The position numbers and the translations under genes are program-made. A stretch of DNA of 64,000 nt, taken from the NCBI RefSeq assembly GCF_003843875.1, contig NZ_RKRF01000007.1, positions 124,001 to 188,000 on the forward strand, read 5' to 3'. The stretch is from Aquisalibacillus elongatus (lineage in GTDB: Bacteria > Bacillota > Bacilli > Bacillales > Alkalibacillaceae). Below the pieces are notes generated by a model. The model did no database searches, was not told the origin of the DNA, and saw nothing but the letters and a program-made list of their open reading frames with translations. This document shows, one piece after another, positions 37,075 to 44,745 of the stretch; positions within the stretch are counted from its first letter, which is position 1, and each line of letters starts with the position of its first letter.

Positions 37075-37109
37075 TTGATCAACTGACGGGGCGGGAGAGT
37101 TGAAGAAGG
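37075..37109 (+). repeat. Cassette spacer repeat (second of a tandem pair)
   Basis: TTGATCAACTGACGGGGCGG then GAGAGTTGAAGAAGG. TTGATCAACT and AGTTGAAGAA pair at 8 of 10 positions around a GGGGCGGG centre. It follows the previous hairpin by 11 bp, with TTTTGCTC between them. Confidence 0.85.
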
Positions 37110-37142
37110 AATACTAACATACAAACTAAGGGGGTGAGAAGT

Positions 37143-37478
37143 TTGGCAGAAAACTATAAAGTTGTTAACTCTAAAAGTATCCCATTTAGAATGATAGAGC
37201 AAAAAGAAAAAACGAATAATTTAGCTATTGTCTTACCTGGGGCTGGCTACACGACACAGGCACCATTATTACACTTTACAACAGCCTTATTTTACAATAA
37301 AGGATTCGATATATTACACATTAACTATAAATATAATAGCCAAGAGTTGTCAGTTCTAAGTGAAGAAGATTTTACTAATAAGTATCAAATTAATCTCAAA
37401 TTTTCAAATTCAAACACTTACCATAAATCAAACTGGGCAAGCTTAATTAACCATTTATTTAACGGAGTAGTAATTTAA
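37143..37478 (+). pseudogene. Truncated alpha/beta-hydrolase-like gene
   Basis: The first 75 or so residues look like the start of an alpha/beta hydrolase: a strand LAIVLPGAGYTTQAPLLHF with the HG-like glycine loop, then FYNKGFDILHINYKY. The frame ends at 111 residues without a nucleophile elbow, Asp or His, and the last 35 residues (NLKFSNSNTYHKSNWASLIN) do not continue the fold. It is probably a gene cut off by recombination or a frameshift. It starts at TTG 37143, 6 bases after AGGGGGTGAG. The Nudix gene follows 12 bp later with no spacer between them. Confidence 0.6.
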
Positions 37479-37490
37479 GGAGGATTTTTT

Positions 37491-37931
37491 GTGCAAGGAT
37501 ATAATGTTTTGATGATTTATAGCAAAGATATGAATCAATTGCTAATGTGCAAACGTTTAAAGAACCCGTATAAAGGATTAAGCAATCTAGTAGGAGGGAA
37601 AATCGAGGTTGGGGAATCTGGTATAGAATCTGCTTACAGAGAACTTAATGAGGAAACAAGTATCTCTGAAGAGGATGTTATGCTCCATCACTTAATGGAT
37701 TTTACATATTATCTGCAAGATTGTTATGTAGAAGTTTACGTTGGAAGATTAAAGCGAGATGTCAATGTTTCTGGAGATGAAAATGATCTGTATTGGTCCG
37801 ATTTGAATAAAGACTTTTTTGATATGTCTCTATATGCTGGTGAAGGAAACATTGGCCATATGATAGAACAAGTAAATATGGTCAAAGATAGCTTGTTTTC
37901 TGACAATAACGTTTTAGTTGAAGGTCAGTAA
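37491..37931 (+). CDS. Nudix hydrolase (8-oxo-dGTP diphosphatase-like)
   Basis: A 146-residue protein with a complete Nudix box, GKIEVGESGIESAYRELNEE (residues about 37-56, pattern G-x5-E-x7-REL-x-EE), preceded by the strand NVLMIYSKDMNQLLMCKR. The C-terminal part DLYWSDLNKDFFDMSLYAGEGNI is typical of MutT-like members acting on nucleoside diphosphate derivatives; the true substrate is unknown. GTG start with GGAGG 11 bases upstream. It belongs to the small-gene array. Confidence 0.85.
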   Translation: MQGYNVLMIYSKDMNQLLMCKRLKNPYKGLSNLVGGKIEVGESGIESAYRELNEETSISEEDVMLHHLMDFTYYLQDCYVEVYVGRLKRDVNVSGDENDLYWSDLNKDFFDMSLYAGEGNIGHMIEQVNMVKDSLFSDNNVLVEGQ

Positions 37932-37957
37932 GTTTTTCGTAGAAAAAATCGTTATTG

Positions 37958-38013
37958 AAGTAAGGATTTGCTCCTATTTAGGAGAATAATCTTCAATATA
38001 TGGGGGAGTTATT
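37958..38013 (+). repeat. Cassette spacer repeat, weak copy
   Basis: GGATTTGCTCCTATTTAGGA then GAATAATCTTCAATATATGG and GGGAGTTATTG. It has a small GCTCCTA/TAGGAG hairpin and a TTCAA-GGGGG-AGTTATTG core. The core overlaps the ribosome binding site of the next gene. Confidence 0.5.
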
Positions 38014-38217
38014 GTGTTTAAAGATTTTAAAAACAAGCGTTATTGGATCCTTATGCTACCATTTTTAATTATTGCACTATTACTATTTACCTTTCTCCCT
38101 AATAATTACAGGTACTTTTCATTTTTATTAATAATTGTCTTTTGGGTTATCTATTATAGTTGGAATCATTTTGAACGTAAAAAGAATAATCCAAATAAAC
38201 CAGAAGAGTTATCTTAA
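38014..38217 (+). CDS. Small two-helix membrane protein
   Basis: The 67-residue protein has two hydrophobic segments (about 10-28 and 33-50) and a charged tail NHFERKKNNPNKPEELS. GTG start with GGGGGAG upstream. Layout is like the 70-residue protein at the left end of the array, without clear sequence similarity. No family recognised. Confidence 0.62.
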   Translation: MFKDFKNKRYWILMLPFLIIALLLFTFLPNNYRYFSFLLIIVFWVIYYSWNHFERKKNNPNKPEELS

Positions 38218-38245
38218 ATTAGCTGGGGGTAGAGTTTAATAAGAA
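38210..38245 (+). repeat. Cassette spacer repeat
   Basis: TATCTTAAATTAGCTGGGGG then TAGAGTTTAATAAGAA. It shows GGGGG with the AGTTTAATAAG right arm, and overlaps the stop of the previous gene. Confidence 0.78.
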
Positions 38246-38258
38246 GGAGAGGGGTAAG

Positions 38259-38693
38259 ATGAAAAAATTATTTTTTATCACTTTTTTATGCATCGTTCTA
38301 TTATATGGGTGTAATATGAATTCGTCCAAGCCTTTGTCTTTCGCAGAGAAGAGTGACGGTGAACTGAATAAGGATGTTCAATCATTTTTTCACAATTTAA
38401 AATATGAAAATGGCGTACATTCATTCGAAGATAATGATAAAAATACTATATTTCTATATTTAAATGAAAGAAACGTTATTCAAGGTGAAAAAGCTGTTTA
38501 CTTTACTGATTTTGATGTTCAAGCAGACGATGACACATTAAAAATATTTTATGAAAGTGATAAAACATTGGATTATTCAGATGAATCTAAAAGACGTGAA
38601 TTATATTATAAAGTGAACTTAGATAAAAAATATGATTATATTAAACTTTTTAATAATGGTGAAGAAACTCATTTCGGAGCAGCGGGGAGTTAG
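38259..38693 (+). CDS. Putative lipoprotein
   Basis: A 144-residue protein with a lipoprotein signal peptide: MKKLFFITFLCIVLLYGC, lipobox LYGC with the acylated Cys at residue 18. The mature part is acidic and lysine-rich with YFTDFDVQADDDTLKIFYES and no recognised domain. ATG start after AAGGAGAGGGG. It is the last gene of the small-gene array. Beyond it, 38694-38928 shows no gene; backbone synteny resumes at ytxC. Confidence 0.75.
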   Translation: MKKLFFITFLCIVLLYGCNMNSSKPLSFAEKSDGELNKDVQSFFHNLKYENGVHSFEDNDKNTIFLYLNERNVIQGEKAVYFTDFDVQADDDTLKIFYESDKTLDYSDESKRRELYYKVNLDKKYDYIKLFNNGEETHFGAAGS

Positions 38694-38928
38694 AAAAAAT
38701 TACAGGTCCTTTTTTGATATGAATTGCAATGTGATATTAACTGCGTTTTAACATTTTGTACCTCACAACAGAACCCGTTAGGACACACCCTCTTCTTTAT
38801 TGCTTAAGAATCCTTTCAGTCCTTGATCTTTAAGTAAGTTTAAATAAAGTTTGTCCTAAATTCTCATGTTTTACATTCCTCTCTCATAAACTGTACTACT
38901 GTGAATGAAGTGGAAAGAGGGATGAAAC

Positions 38929-39738
38929 ATGAAAGAGACGTTATTTCTGTTTCAAGATGAGAAAGACGCTAATTTATTTTATTCATCCATGTCTGAGGTC
39001 TTTGATGGCACATGCGACATTAAGGGGAGTGAAGTACGATTATCACATGCTAATATGGACAAGCAATCCTGGTTAGCCGATTTTATTTTTCCTTTTATCG
39101 TGAATTATTACGTCCCGAGAATCTCGAGTTACTTACTTAAGAACACGTATTACTATCATGACGATGAAATTGAACAAATCATTCCGTTTGTATTATCTGT
39201 TAGTTCAATTTCGAAAGAGTTACACACGGATTTATCTTTTTCTTTATATGAACGATTGATTTATTATTTGTATACACATCAAACGCGTGGCCTGATTGAT
39301 ATGAAGCATTTATATTTAACGTTGTTTCAAAATGAGGAAAACTGGATTGAGATTGTTGGGTACGGGATTGAAGAGTGGCAGTTTGAATTAAATTTTCAGG
39401 AAAAGATGAATGATATTCGTGAGTATGTATCTAAAAAAAAGCCTAAACTCCCCAAGGTTGTCATTAATATTAAGGAAGCCATCAGGTTTTATGACTCGCA
39501 TGGTCAGCCTATTCGAGAGGAAGTCTTAAAGCATTTTCGAAAAGTTTCTGGTACGACAACATTAGAAGACTATGATCAGTCTAAATTAATATCAACGTTA
39601 ATTTCGATTGCACCTCAGCAAATTGACGTTTATGCGTCGAATGATCATATGCATACGCTATATTGGATGATGAATATTTTCCAAGAAAGAGTTAAATTAT
39701 TTCCTGTGGAGCAATTTCCGTTTAAATTGGTTGAATAA
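38929..39738 (+). CDS. ytxC: Putative sporulation protein YtxC
   Basis: The 269-residue protein is close in size to B. subtilis YtxC (about 280). Recognisable parts are ISSYLLKNTYYYHDDEIEQI near 63-82, and a helical middle with ISKELHTDLSFSLYERLIYY. The rest is a helical region ending in MNIFQERVKLFPVEQFPFK. Its location directly before the thrS leader is the usual one. The molecular function is unknown. AGAGGGATGAAAC precedes the ATG. Confidence 0.8.
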   Translation: MKETLFLFQDEKDANLFYSSMSEVFDGTCDIKGSEVRLSHANMDKQSWLADFIFPFIVNYYVPRISSYLLKNTYYYHDDEIEQIIPFVLSVSSISKELHTDLSFSLYERLIYYLYTHQTRGLIDMKHLYLTLFQNEENWIEIVGYGIEEWQFELNFQEKMNDIREYVSKKKPKLPKVVINIKEAIRFYDSHGQPIREEVLKHFRKVSGTTTLEDYDQSKLISTLISIAPQQIDVYASNDHMHTLYWMMNIFQERVKLFPVEQFPFKLVE

Positions 39739-39741
39739 AAC

Positions 39742-39770
39742 TTGATTTCAATGTCAGACATCGTTATAAT
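39742..39770 (+). promoter_or_regulatory. Sigma-A promoter of the thrS T-box transcript
   Basis: TTGATT (39742-39747), 17-bp spacer, TATAAT (39765-39770), directly after the ytxC stop codon and just ahead of the T-box leader. Confidence 0.85.
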
Positions 39771-39777
39771 ACCTACA

Positions 39778-40032
39778 TAATCATATTTAGACGTGCTAGG
39801 AAGAGGACGCGAACAAATGGGTTCTGCTTTACAGAGAGGAAAGCCGTGGCTGAGAGCTTTCGGGTTAGGCTATTTGTTTACCACCTCAGAGCATTAATCG
39901 TGAAGCTTTATAAGTTAGCGATTAACGTATCATCGGCGTTAACGATGTCTGAAGTGCTGCTTTTAAGCAGAATCAGGGTGGAACCACGGGTATAACACTC
40001 GTCCCTTTTATTAGGGACGGGTGTTTTTTATT
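39778..40032 (+). ncRNA. T-box leader of thrS (threonine)
   Basis: The T-box sequence AGGGTGGAACCACGGG occurs at 39975-39990. The likely specifier codon is ACC at 39880-39882 (GTTTACCACCT), matching threonine. A terminator follows: ACACTCGTCCC (39995-40005) pairs with GGGACGGGTGT (40014-40024), with one G-U pair and then a T run. Uncharged tRNA-Thr should stabilise the antiterminator and allow thrS expression. The boundaries of Stem I are approximate. Confidence 0.92.
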
Positions 40033-40047
40033 TCCGTTAATTGTCTT

Positions 40048-40179
40048 TTGTGACTTCGCTTGCGGTGAACGCTTGCCGTGGGCACGACCTCAACTTCCCA
40101 AAGCTCACTGCCGTTTCGCTTTGCGTGATTTTCGGTTCGTGCTGTTCCCACAGGCGTCGTCACCTTCAGCTCGTCACAA
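40048..40179. repeat. Large structured repeat element, copy 3, between the T-box terminator and thrS
   Basis: The outer arms are TTGTGAC (40048-40054) and GTCACAA (40173-40179). The next pair is GGTGA (40064-40068) with TCACC (40160-40164). The inner hairpin is CAAAGC with GCTTTG (about 40100-40122). It shares GGGCACGACCTCAACTTCCC and TTTGCGTGATTTTCGG with the other copies, but lacks the ACTCCGTACTATG hairpin module. It lies in the 500-bp gene-free stretch 39739-40238, within the thrS untranslated leader. Confidence 0.85.
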
Positions 40180-40238
40180 TACAATATAACGCTATCCCCT
40201 ACCCTTAAAAATAAAGTTCAATAGAAGGAGTGTTAACG

Positions 40239-42179
40239 ATGTCTGACATGATTCAAATTACGTTTCCAGACGGGAATACGAAGGAGTTTCCTAAAGGAAC
40301 GACAACTGAAGATATTGCCTCATCCATTAGCTCAGGTCTGAAAAAACAGGCGCTTGCAGGTAAATTTAATGGAGAAATGGTTGATCTGCGCGCGCCTCTA
40401 ACTGAAGATGGCGAGGTTCAGATTATTACGTACCGTGATGAAGAGGGGCTTGAGGTTTTAAGACACTCGACGGCTCACTTAATGGCTCAGGCGATTAAGC
40501 GATTATACCGAAATGTAAAATTAGGTGTTGGCCCAGTCATTGAAAATGGCTTTTATTACGATTTAGATATGGAAGAGACGATTACTCCAGAAGATCTACC
40601 TAAGATTGAGAAAGAAATGAAGAAGATTGTAGATGAAGCGTTAGAGATTCGTCGCGTTGACGTATCACGTGACGAAGCTAAAGAGCGTTATCGTGAAATT
40701 GGTGATGACTTAAAGCTTGAGTTAATTGACGATATTCCAGAAGGTGCACCGATTAGCATTTATGAACAAGGCGAATTCTTTGATTTATGCCGAGGCGTTC
40801 ACGTGCCACATACTGGTAAGATTAAAATCTTTAAGTTATTAAATATTTCAGGTGCTTATTGGCGTGGTGACAGTGATAACAAAATGCTTCAGCGCATTTA
40901 TGGAACAGCATTTGAGAAGAAAAGCCAGTTAGAAGAATATTTACACTTACTTGAAGAGGCCAAAGAGCGAGACCATCGTAAATTAGGGAAAGAACTTGAT
41001 ATTTTTACGGTTTCTCAAAAAGTGGGTCAAGGGTTACCATTATGGCTACCAAAAGGTGCAACAATCCGTCGTACTATTGAAAGATACATTGTAGACTTAG
41101 AAACTAGGCTAGGTTATGACCACGTATATACTCCAGTTTTAGGTAGTGAAGAGCTATATAAAACAAGCGGTCACTGGGATCATTACCAAGATGATATGTT
41201 CCCTAAAATGGAAATGGATAATGAGAATTTAGTTCTTCGTCCGATGAACTGTCCGCACCACATGATGGTTTATAAAAATGAACTTCACAGTTATCGTAAT
41301 TTACCGGTTCGTATTGCTGAGCTTGGTCAAATGCACCGTTATGAAATGTCAGGTGCTTTAGCAGGCTTACAGCGTGTTCGTGGAATGACACTGAATGATG
41401 CTCACATTTTCGCACGTCCTGATCAGTTAAAAGATGAGTTTATCCGCGTTGTTGAATTAATTCAAAACGTCTACAAAGACTTTGACATTAACGATTACTA
41501 CTTCCGCTTATCTTATCGTGACCCAGAAGATAAAGAGAAATATGTTGATAATGATGAGATGTGGAATAATGCAGAAGCTCTGTTAAAAGAAACGATGGAA
41601 GAGATGGACGTTGAGTTTGTCGAAGCGATCGGAGAAGCGGCATTCTATGGTCCGAAATTAGACGTTCAGGTCAAAACAGCTTTAGGTAAAGACGAAACAC
41701 TTTCGACAGTTCAATTGGACTTCCACTTACCTGAACGTTTTGATTTAACTTACATTGGTGAAGATGGTAAAGAACATCGTCCAGTCGTTATTCACCGTGG
41801 AGTCGTATCAACGATGGAACGTTTTGTAGCTTTCTTAATTGAAGAATACAAAGGTGCCTTCCCGACATGGTTAGCACCTGTTCAAGCAAAAATCATTCCG
41901 GTTTCACTAGATGCGCATTTAGATTATGCAAAACAAGTCGAGGATCGCTTACGCCGTGAAGGTATTCGTGTCGAATTAGATACGCGTGATGAGAAATTAG
42001 GTTATAAAATTCGTGAATCTCAAACTCAAAAAGTTCCTTATTCCTTAGTTTTAGGGGATCAGGAAATGAATAACGATGCCGTTAACGCTCGTAAGTATGG
42101 TCAACAAGATAGTGAGACAATTAATATAGAAGAATTTGTTCAATCGATGGTTGAAGAAATCAGTCAGCATAAGTTATAA
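40239..42179 (+). CDS. thrS: Threonine-tRNA ligase
   Basis: It charges tRNA-Thr. The 646 residues hold a TGS domain (about 1-62: [18 protein letters not shown]), then the editing domain with [13 protein letters not shown] and [14 protein letters not shown]. The class II catalytic core has motif 2 [14 protein letters not shown] and [18 protein letters not shown], and motif 3 [20 protein letters not shown]-terminal anticodon-binding domain ends it. I start at ATG 40239 after AAGGAG. Expression is controlled by the upstream T-box. Confidence 0.97.
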   Translation: MSDMIQITFPDGNTKEFPKGTTTEDIASSISSGLKKQALAGKFNGEMVDLRAPLTEDGEVQIITYRDEEGLEVLRHSTAHLMAQAIKRLYRNVKLGVGPVIENGFYYDLDMEETITPEDLPKIEKEMKKIVDEALEIRRVDVSRDEAKERYREIGDDLKLELIDDIPEGAPISIYEQGEFFDLCRGVHVPHTGKIKIFKLLNISGAYWRGDSDNKMLQRIYGTAFEKKSQLEEYLHLLEEAKERDHRKLGKELDIFTVSQKVGQGLPLWLPKGATIRRTIERYIVDLETRLGYDHVYTPVLGSEELYKTSGHWDHYQDDMFPKMEMDNENLVLRPMNCPHHMMVYKNELHSYRNLPVRIAELGQMHRYEMSGALAGLQRVRGMTLNDAHIFARPDQLKDEFIRVVELIQNVYKDFDINDYYFRLSYRDPEDKEKYVDNDEMWNNAEALLKETMEEMDVEFVEAIGEAAFYGPKLDVQVKTALGKDETLSTVQLDFHLPERFDLTYIGEDGKEHRPVVIHRGVVSTMERFVAFLIEEYKGAFPTWLAPVQAKIIPVSLDAHLDYAKQVEDRLRREGIRVELDTRDEKLGYKIRESQTQKVPYSLVLGDQEMNNDAVNARKYGQQDSETINIEEFVQSMVEEISQHKL

Positions 42180-42182
42180 TAC

Positions 42183-42215
42183 AAAGCAGTTGCGTTTTAA
42201 AGCGTAACTGCTTTT
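42183..42215 (+). terminator. Terminator after thrS
   Basis: AAAGCAGTTGCG (42183-42194) pairs with CGTAACTGCTTT (42203-42214), with one G-U pair, and a T run follows. Confidence 0.9.
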
Positions 42216-42231
42216 TCACTTTATAGTCCTC

Positions 42232-42260
42232 TTGACAATCTTAAGCGAGGGCTATATACT
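42232..42260 (+). promoter_or_regulatory. Sigma-A promoter of infC-rpmI-rplT
   Basis: TTGACA (42232-42237), 17-bp spacer, TATACT (42255-42260). It is the strongest promoter in the window by match to consensus, as expected for a ribosomal protein operon. Confidence 0.9.
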
Positions 42261-42266
42261 AGTGAG

Positions 42267-42432
42267 AGTGAATTAAATAAGGTCATTTATAGACAAGTAG
42301 AAGCACCCGCTTCTCACCTGATCGACGCTTTGAGTAGTTGGCAGGTCATCATATTTCAAGCTAGCATACGGAATTAGTATGTTTCGTTGAGAAATAATCG
42401 TGTGGGTGCAATCTTGTACCGACACTTTTTTT
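42267..42432 (+). ncRNA. L20-type ribosomal protein leader of infC-rpmI-rplT
   Basis: The leader contains GAAGCACCCGCTTCTCACCT then GATCGACGC, sequence I recall as characteristic of the Bacillus infC leader. It ends in a terminator: GGTGCAA (42405-42411) pairs with TTGTACC (42414-42420), extended by GTGT (42400-42403) with ACAC (42422-42425), then seven T. In B. subtilis L20 binds this leader and causes early termination. The tract 42433-42545 between the terminator and infC has no gene; it holds a GGAAAACACAAATGTTTTCC hairpin at 42500-42519. Confidence 0.8.
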
Positions 42433-42545
42433 ATGGTTATAAACTTGTCGAGAATGCCTTATTCATGTATTTAACTTTGTTATTAGAGTTAAAGACAGTG
42501 GAAAACACAAATGTTTTCCTCACAATTATGTGGAGGTGGCTCACT

Positions 42546-43061
42546 ATTAGCAAAGATATGAATGTTAATGAGGGGATTCGTGCTAAAGAGGTACGACTCA
42601 TTGACGCGAATGGCGAACAATTAGGAATTAAATCTCGTCAAGAAGCACTAGATATTGCAGACCGTGTAAATCTTGATTTAGTGTTGGTTGCTCCGAACGC
42701 TAAACCGCCCGTTTGTCGTATTATGGACTACGGTAAATATCGCTTCGAACAACAGAAAAAAGAAAAAGAGCAACGTAAAAATCAGAAAATAATTAACATC
42801 AAAGAGGTTCGTCTAACACCAACCATCGAAGAACATGACTTTAACACAAAATTACGTAACGCTCATAAATTCTTGAAAAAGGGCGATAAAGTTAAAGTTA
42901 GTGTTCGTTTCCGAGGTCGTGCAATTACACACAAGGAACTAGGCCAGGAAGTTTTAGAGCGTTTCGCTGATCAGTGCCAAGAGCACGCGACGATTGAGAC
43001 GAAACCAAAAATGGAAGGCCGTAACATGTTCATGATGCTTGCTCCTAAAGCTGAGAAGTAA
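42546..43061 (+). CDS. infC: Translation initiation factor IF-3, AUU start
   Basis: IF-3 keeps 30S subunits free and proofreads start codons. The protein (171 residues) matches throughout: [26 protein letters not shown], then [26 protein letters not shown] and a C-terminal [24 protein letters not shown] at 42532-42539 is spaced correctly from ATT at 42546, giving (M)SKDMNVNEG as in other Bacillus IF-3. No ATG, GTG or TTG lies at that place; the next ATG (42558) would cut off four residues. The AUU start is the well-known IF-3 autoregulation device. Confidence 0.94.
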   Translation: MSKDMNVNEGIRAKEVRLIDANGEQLGIKSRQEALDIADRVNLDLVLVAPNAKPPVCRIMDYGKYRFEQQKKEKEQRKNQKIINIKEVRLTPTIEEHDFNTKLRNAHKFLKKGDKVKVSVRFRGRAITHKELGQEVLERFADQCQEHATIETKPKMEGRNMFMMLAPKAEK

Positions 43062-43092
43062 GGGGTTCAAACTTTAGAAGGAGGACTTAATT

Positions 43093-43290
43093 ATGCCAAA
43101 AATGAAGACTCATAAAGGCGCTCAAAAACGTTTTAAGAAAACAGGAACTGGACGTTTTAAGCGTTCACACGCATTCACTAGTCACTTATTTGCTAACAAA
43201 TCAACAAAGCAAAAACGTAAACTAAGAAAGAGTGCAATGGTTCATAAATCAGACGAAGAACGTCTAAATCAATTAATGCCTTATAAATAA
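43093..43290 (+). CDS. rpmI: 50S ribosomal protein L35
   Basis: This very basic 65-residue protein has the L35 signature [19 protein letters not shown] then [23 protein letters not shown]. It begins 31 bp after infC, with AGAAGGAGGAC before the ATG, in the standard infC-rpmI-rplT operon. Confidence 0.98.
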   Translation: MPKMKTHKGAQKRFKKTGTGRFKRSHAFTSHLFANKSTKQKRKLRKSAMVHKSDEERLNQLMPYK

Positions 43291-43323
43291 GTCATATAAC
43301 AGAAAGATCTAGGAGGGATTACA

Positions 43324-43680
43324 ATGCCACGTGTAAAAGGTGGAACAGTTACGCGTAAAAGACGTAAACGCGTTTTAAAACTAGCAAAAGGATATTATGG
43401 TTCGAAAAGAACGTTATTTAAAACAGCTAAACAACAAGTGATGAAGTCGGGTCAGTATGCTTACCGTGACCGTCGTCAGAAAAAACGTAACTTCCGTAAG
43501 CTATGGATCGCACGTATTAACGCAGCAGCTCGTATGAACGACATTTCATACAGCCGTTTAATGCATGGCCTAAAGCTTGCAGGCGTTGACATTAACCGTA
43601 AAATGCTAGCTGATTTAGCTGTAAGTGATGAAAAAGCTTTTGCTGAGTTAGCAGATCAAGCAAAATCAGCTTTAAAATAA
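43324..43680 (+). CDS. rplT: 50S ribosomal protein L20
   Basis: A basic 118-residue protein: [20 protein letters not shown], then [22 protein letters not shown] and [20 protein letters not shown]. It binds 23S rRNA early in assembly and also the operon leader to limit its own synthesis. AGGAGGG precedes the ATG. A strong terminator ends the operon. Confidence 0.98.
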   Translation: MPRVKGGTVTRKRRKRVLKLAKGYYGSKRTLFKTAKQQVMKSGQYAYRDRRQKKRNFRKLWIARINAAARMNDISYSRLMHGLKLAGVDINRKMLADLAVSDEKAFAELADQAKSALK

Positions 43681-43691
43681 GGTCGGATTAT

Positions 43692-43728
43692 AAACCCTGA
43701 AAGTTTAGACTTTCAGGGTTTGTTTTAT
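43692..43728 (+). terminator. Terminator after rplT
   Basis: AAACCCTGAAAG (43692-43703) pairs perfectly with CTTTCAGGGTTT (43710-43721), with a 6-nt loop, then GTTTT. Confidence 0.92.
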
Positions 43729-43745
43729 ATGGAGGAGGAACAACT

Positions 43746-44003
43746 ATGTCGCCATTGTTTTATGGGATTTTAATCATGAGCGTTATCGGTTTAATCATGA
43801 TGGGCGTTGATAAACGTAGGGCGAAAATGGGAAGATGGAGAATCTCTGAAGCCTCTTTGTGGACGGTTGCAATCCTTGGTGGTGCACCAGGAATGTGGCT
43901 TGGGATGAGCTTATTTAGACATAAAACAAAGCATACATCCTTTCGTTTTGGACTACCTATTTTGACACTGTTAGTCGTGCTAGGGTTTATATACGTGTCA
44001 TAA
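43746..44003 (+). CDS. ysdA: DUF1294 family membrane protein
   Basis: The 85-residue protein has an N-terminal membrane segment (3-20), the family motif MGVDKRRAKMGRWRISEASLW near 19-39, a second segment with ILGGAPGMWLGM and a third at the C-terminus. Function unknown. It follows rplT as ysdA does in B. subtilis. GGAGGAGG precedes the ATG. Confidence 0.88.
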   Translation: MSPLFYGILIMSVIGLIMMGVDKRRAKMGRWRISEASLWTVAILGGAPGMWLGMSLFRHKTKHTSFRFGLPILTLLVVLGFIYVS

Positions 44004-44058
44004 TGGCTCGTCTTATGTCATATAGTTATATGTAAAAAGGTTAAAAAGGGAGATTGCT

Positions 44059-44637
44059 ATGGAGAATGTAATGACATGGGTTCAAGATACATTGTCGTCT
44101 TATCACTATGCTGCACCTATGTTGTTTATATTTTTTCACTTAATTCGTCCTTTCTTATTCGTACCTGTTGCCTTTATATGTATTACCGGCGGATTAATAT
44201 TTGGCCTAACCTACGGAGCAATTTATTCCTTAATTGGTGTAACATTATCAAGCCTTATCTTTTATTTCTTAATTCGCTTAACACCAGCCTTATTTGAACG
44301 ATTCCACCGGTTACGTGAGAAGATGTTTGGTAGACACCAACAATTATCGTTCCCGCAAGTGTTATTACTGCGTGTCACACCATTTATTCACTTTCATTTA
44401 GTTTCGATCTGCCTAATCGAGATGACACGTAATTTCAAGGAGTATGCGAAGTTATCCATTTTGTCTAATGTACCCTTGGCGGTTTTATATACATCGTTCG
44501 GTCAGTGGTTTCAAGCGCTTCACATACACCATGTGCTCGTATTGCTAACCTCTATCTTAGTTATATTTTATATGTTAAGAAAAAAAGAAATCGTTATGAA
44601 ATGGGAAGATTTTTTTACACCAGGCCTTCAGAAGTGA
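44059..44637 (+). CDS. VTT/TVP38-TMEM64 family membrane protein
   Basis: The 192-residue protein has about five hydrophobic segments. The VTT-domain features are FLFVPVAFICITGGLIFGLTYG (near 32-53) and the later LLLRVTPFIHFHLVSICL, where the family normally reads R-(F/L)-x-P-x-x-x. DedA/VTT proteins are linked to lipid scrambling and membrane homeostasis; the role of this one is unknown. GGGAG precedes the ATG. Confidence 0.75.
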   Translation: MENVMTWVQDTLSSYHYAAPMLFIFFHLIRPFLFVPVAFICITGGLIFGLTYGAIYSLIGVTLSSLIFYFLIRLTPALFERFHRLREKMFGRHQQLSFPQVLLLRVTPFIHFHLVSICLIEMTRNFKEYAKLSILSNVPLAVLYTSFGQWFQALHIHHVLVLLTSILVIFYMLRKKEIVMKWEDFFTPGLQK

Positions 44638-44745
44638 TTCACTTTTAATATTGAAAAAAACAATTCATTACTATAGCATTTGAATTAATAAACAACTTTA
44701 ATTTTCGTAAAAATCATACTATTAGCTATTAAGGAAGTATTAAAG

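Noticed and set aside
33820-38700. Prophage or integrative element explanation for the small-gene array
   Set aside because: No integrase, phage structural or conjugation genes, no tRNA or flanking attachment duplication seen; the recurring spacer after each gene fits a cassette array better.
38694-38928. Promoter or small RNA in the gap before ytxC
   Set aside because: A weak sigma-E-like pair near 38863-38890 was considered, but spacing and matches are too poor to call.
41203-41415. Minus-strand ORF inside thrS, and similar antisense ORFs within ytsJ, polX, mutS2 and etfB
   Set aside because: They lie fully within conserved genes and show no family features of their own.
42387-42545. 53-codon N-terminal extension of infC
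   Set aside because: It runs through the leader terminator and is hydrophobic nonsense compared with IF-3; the ATT start at 42546 fits the family and the binding site.
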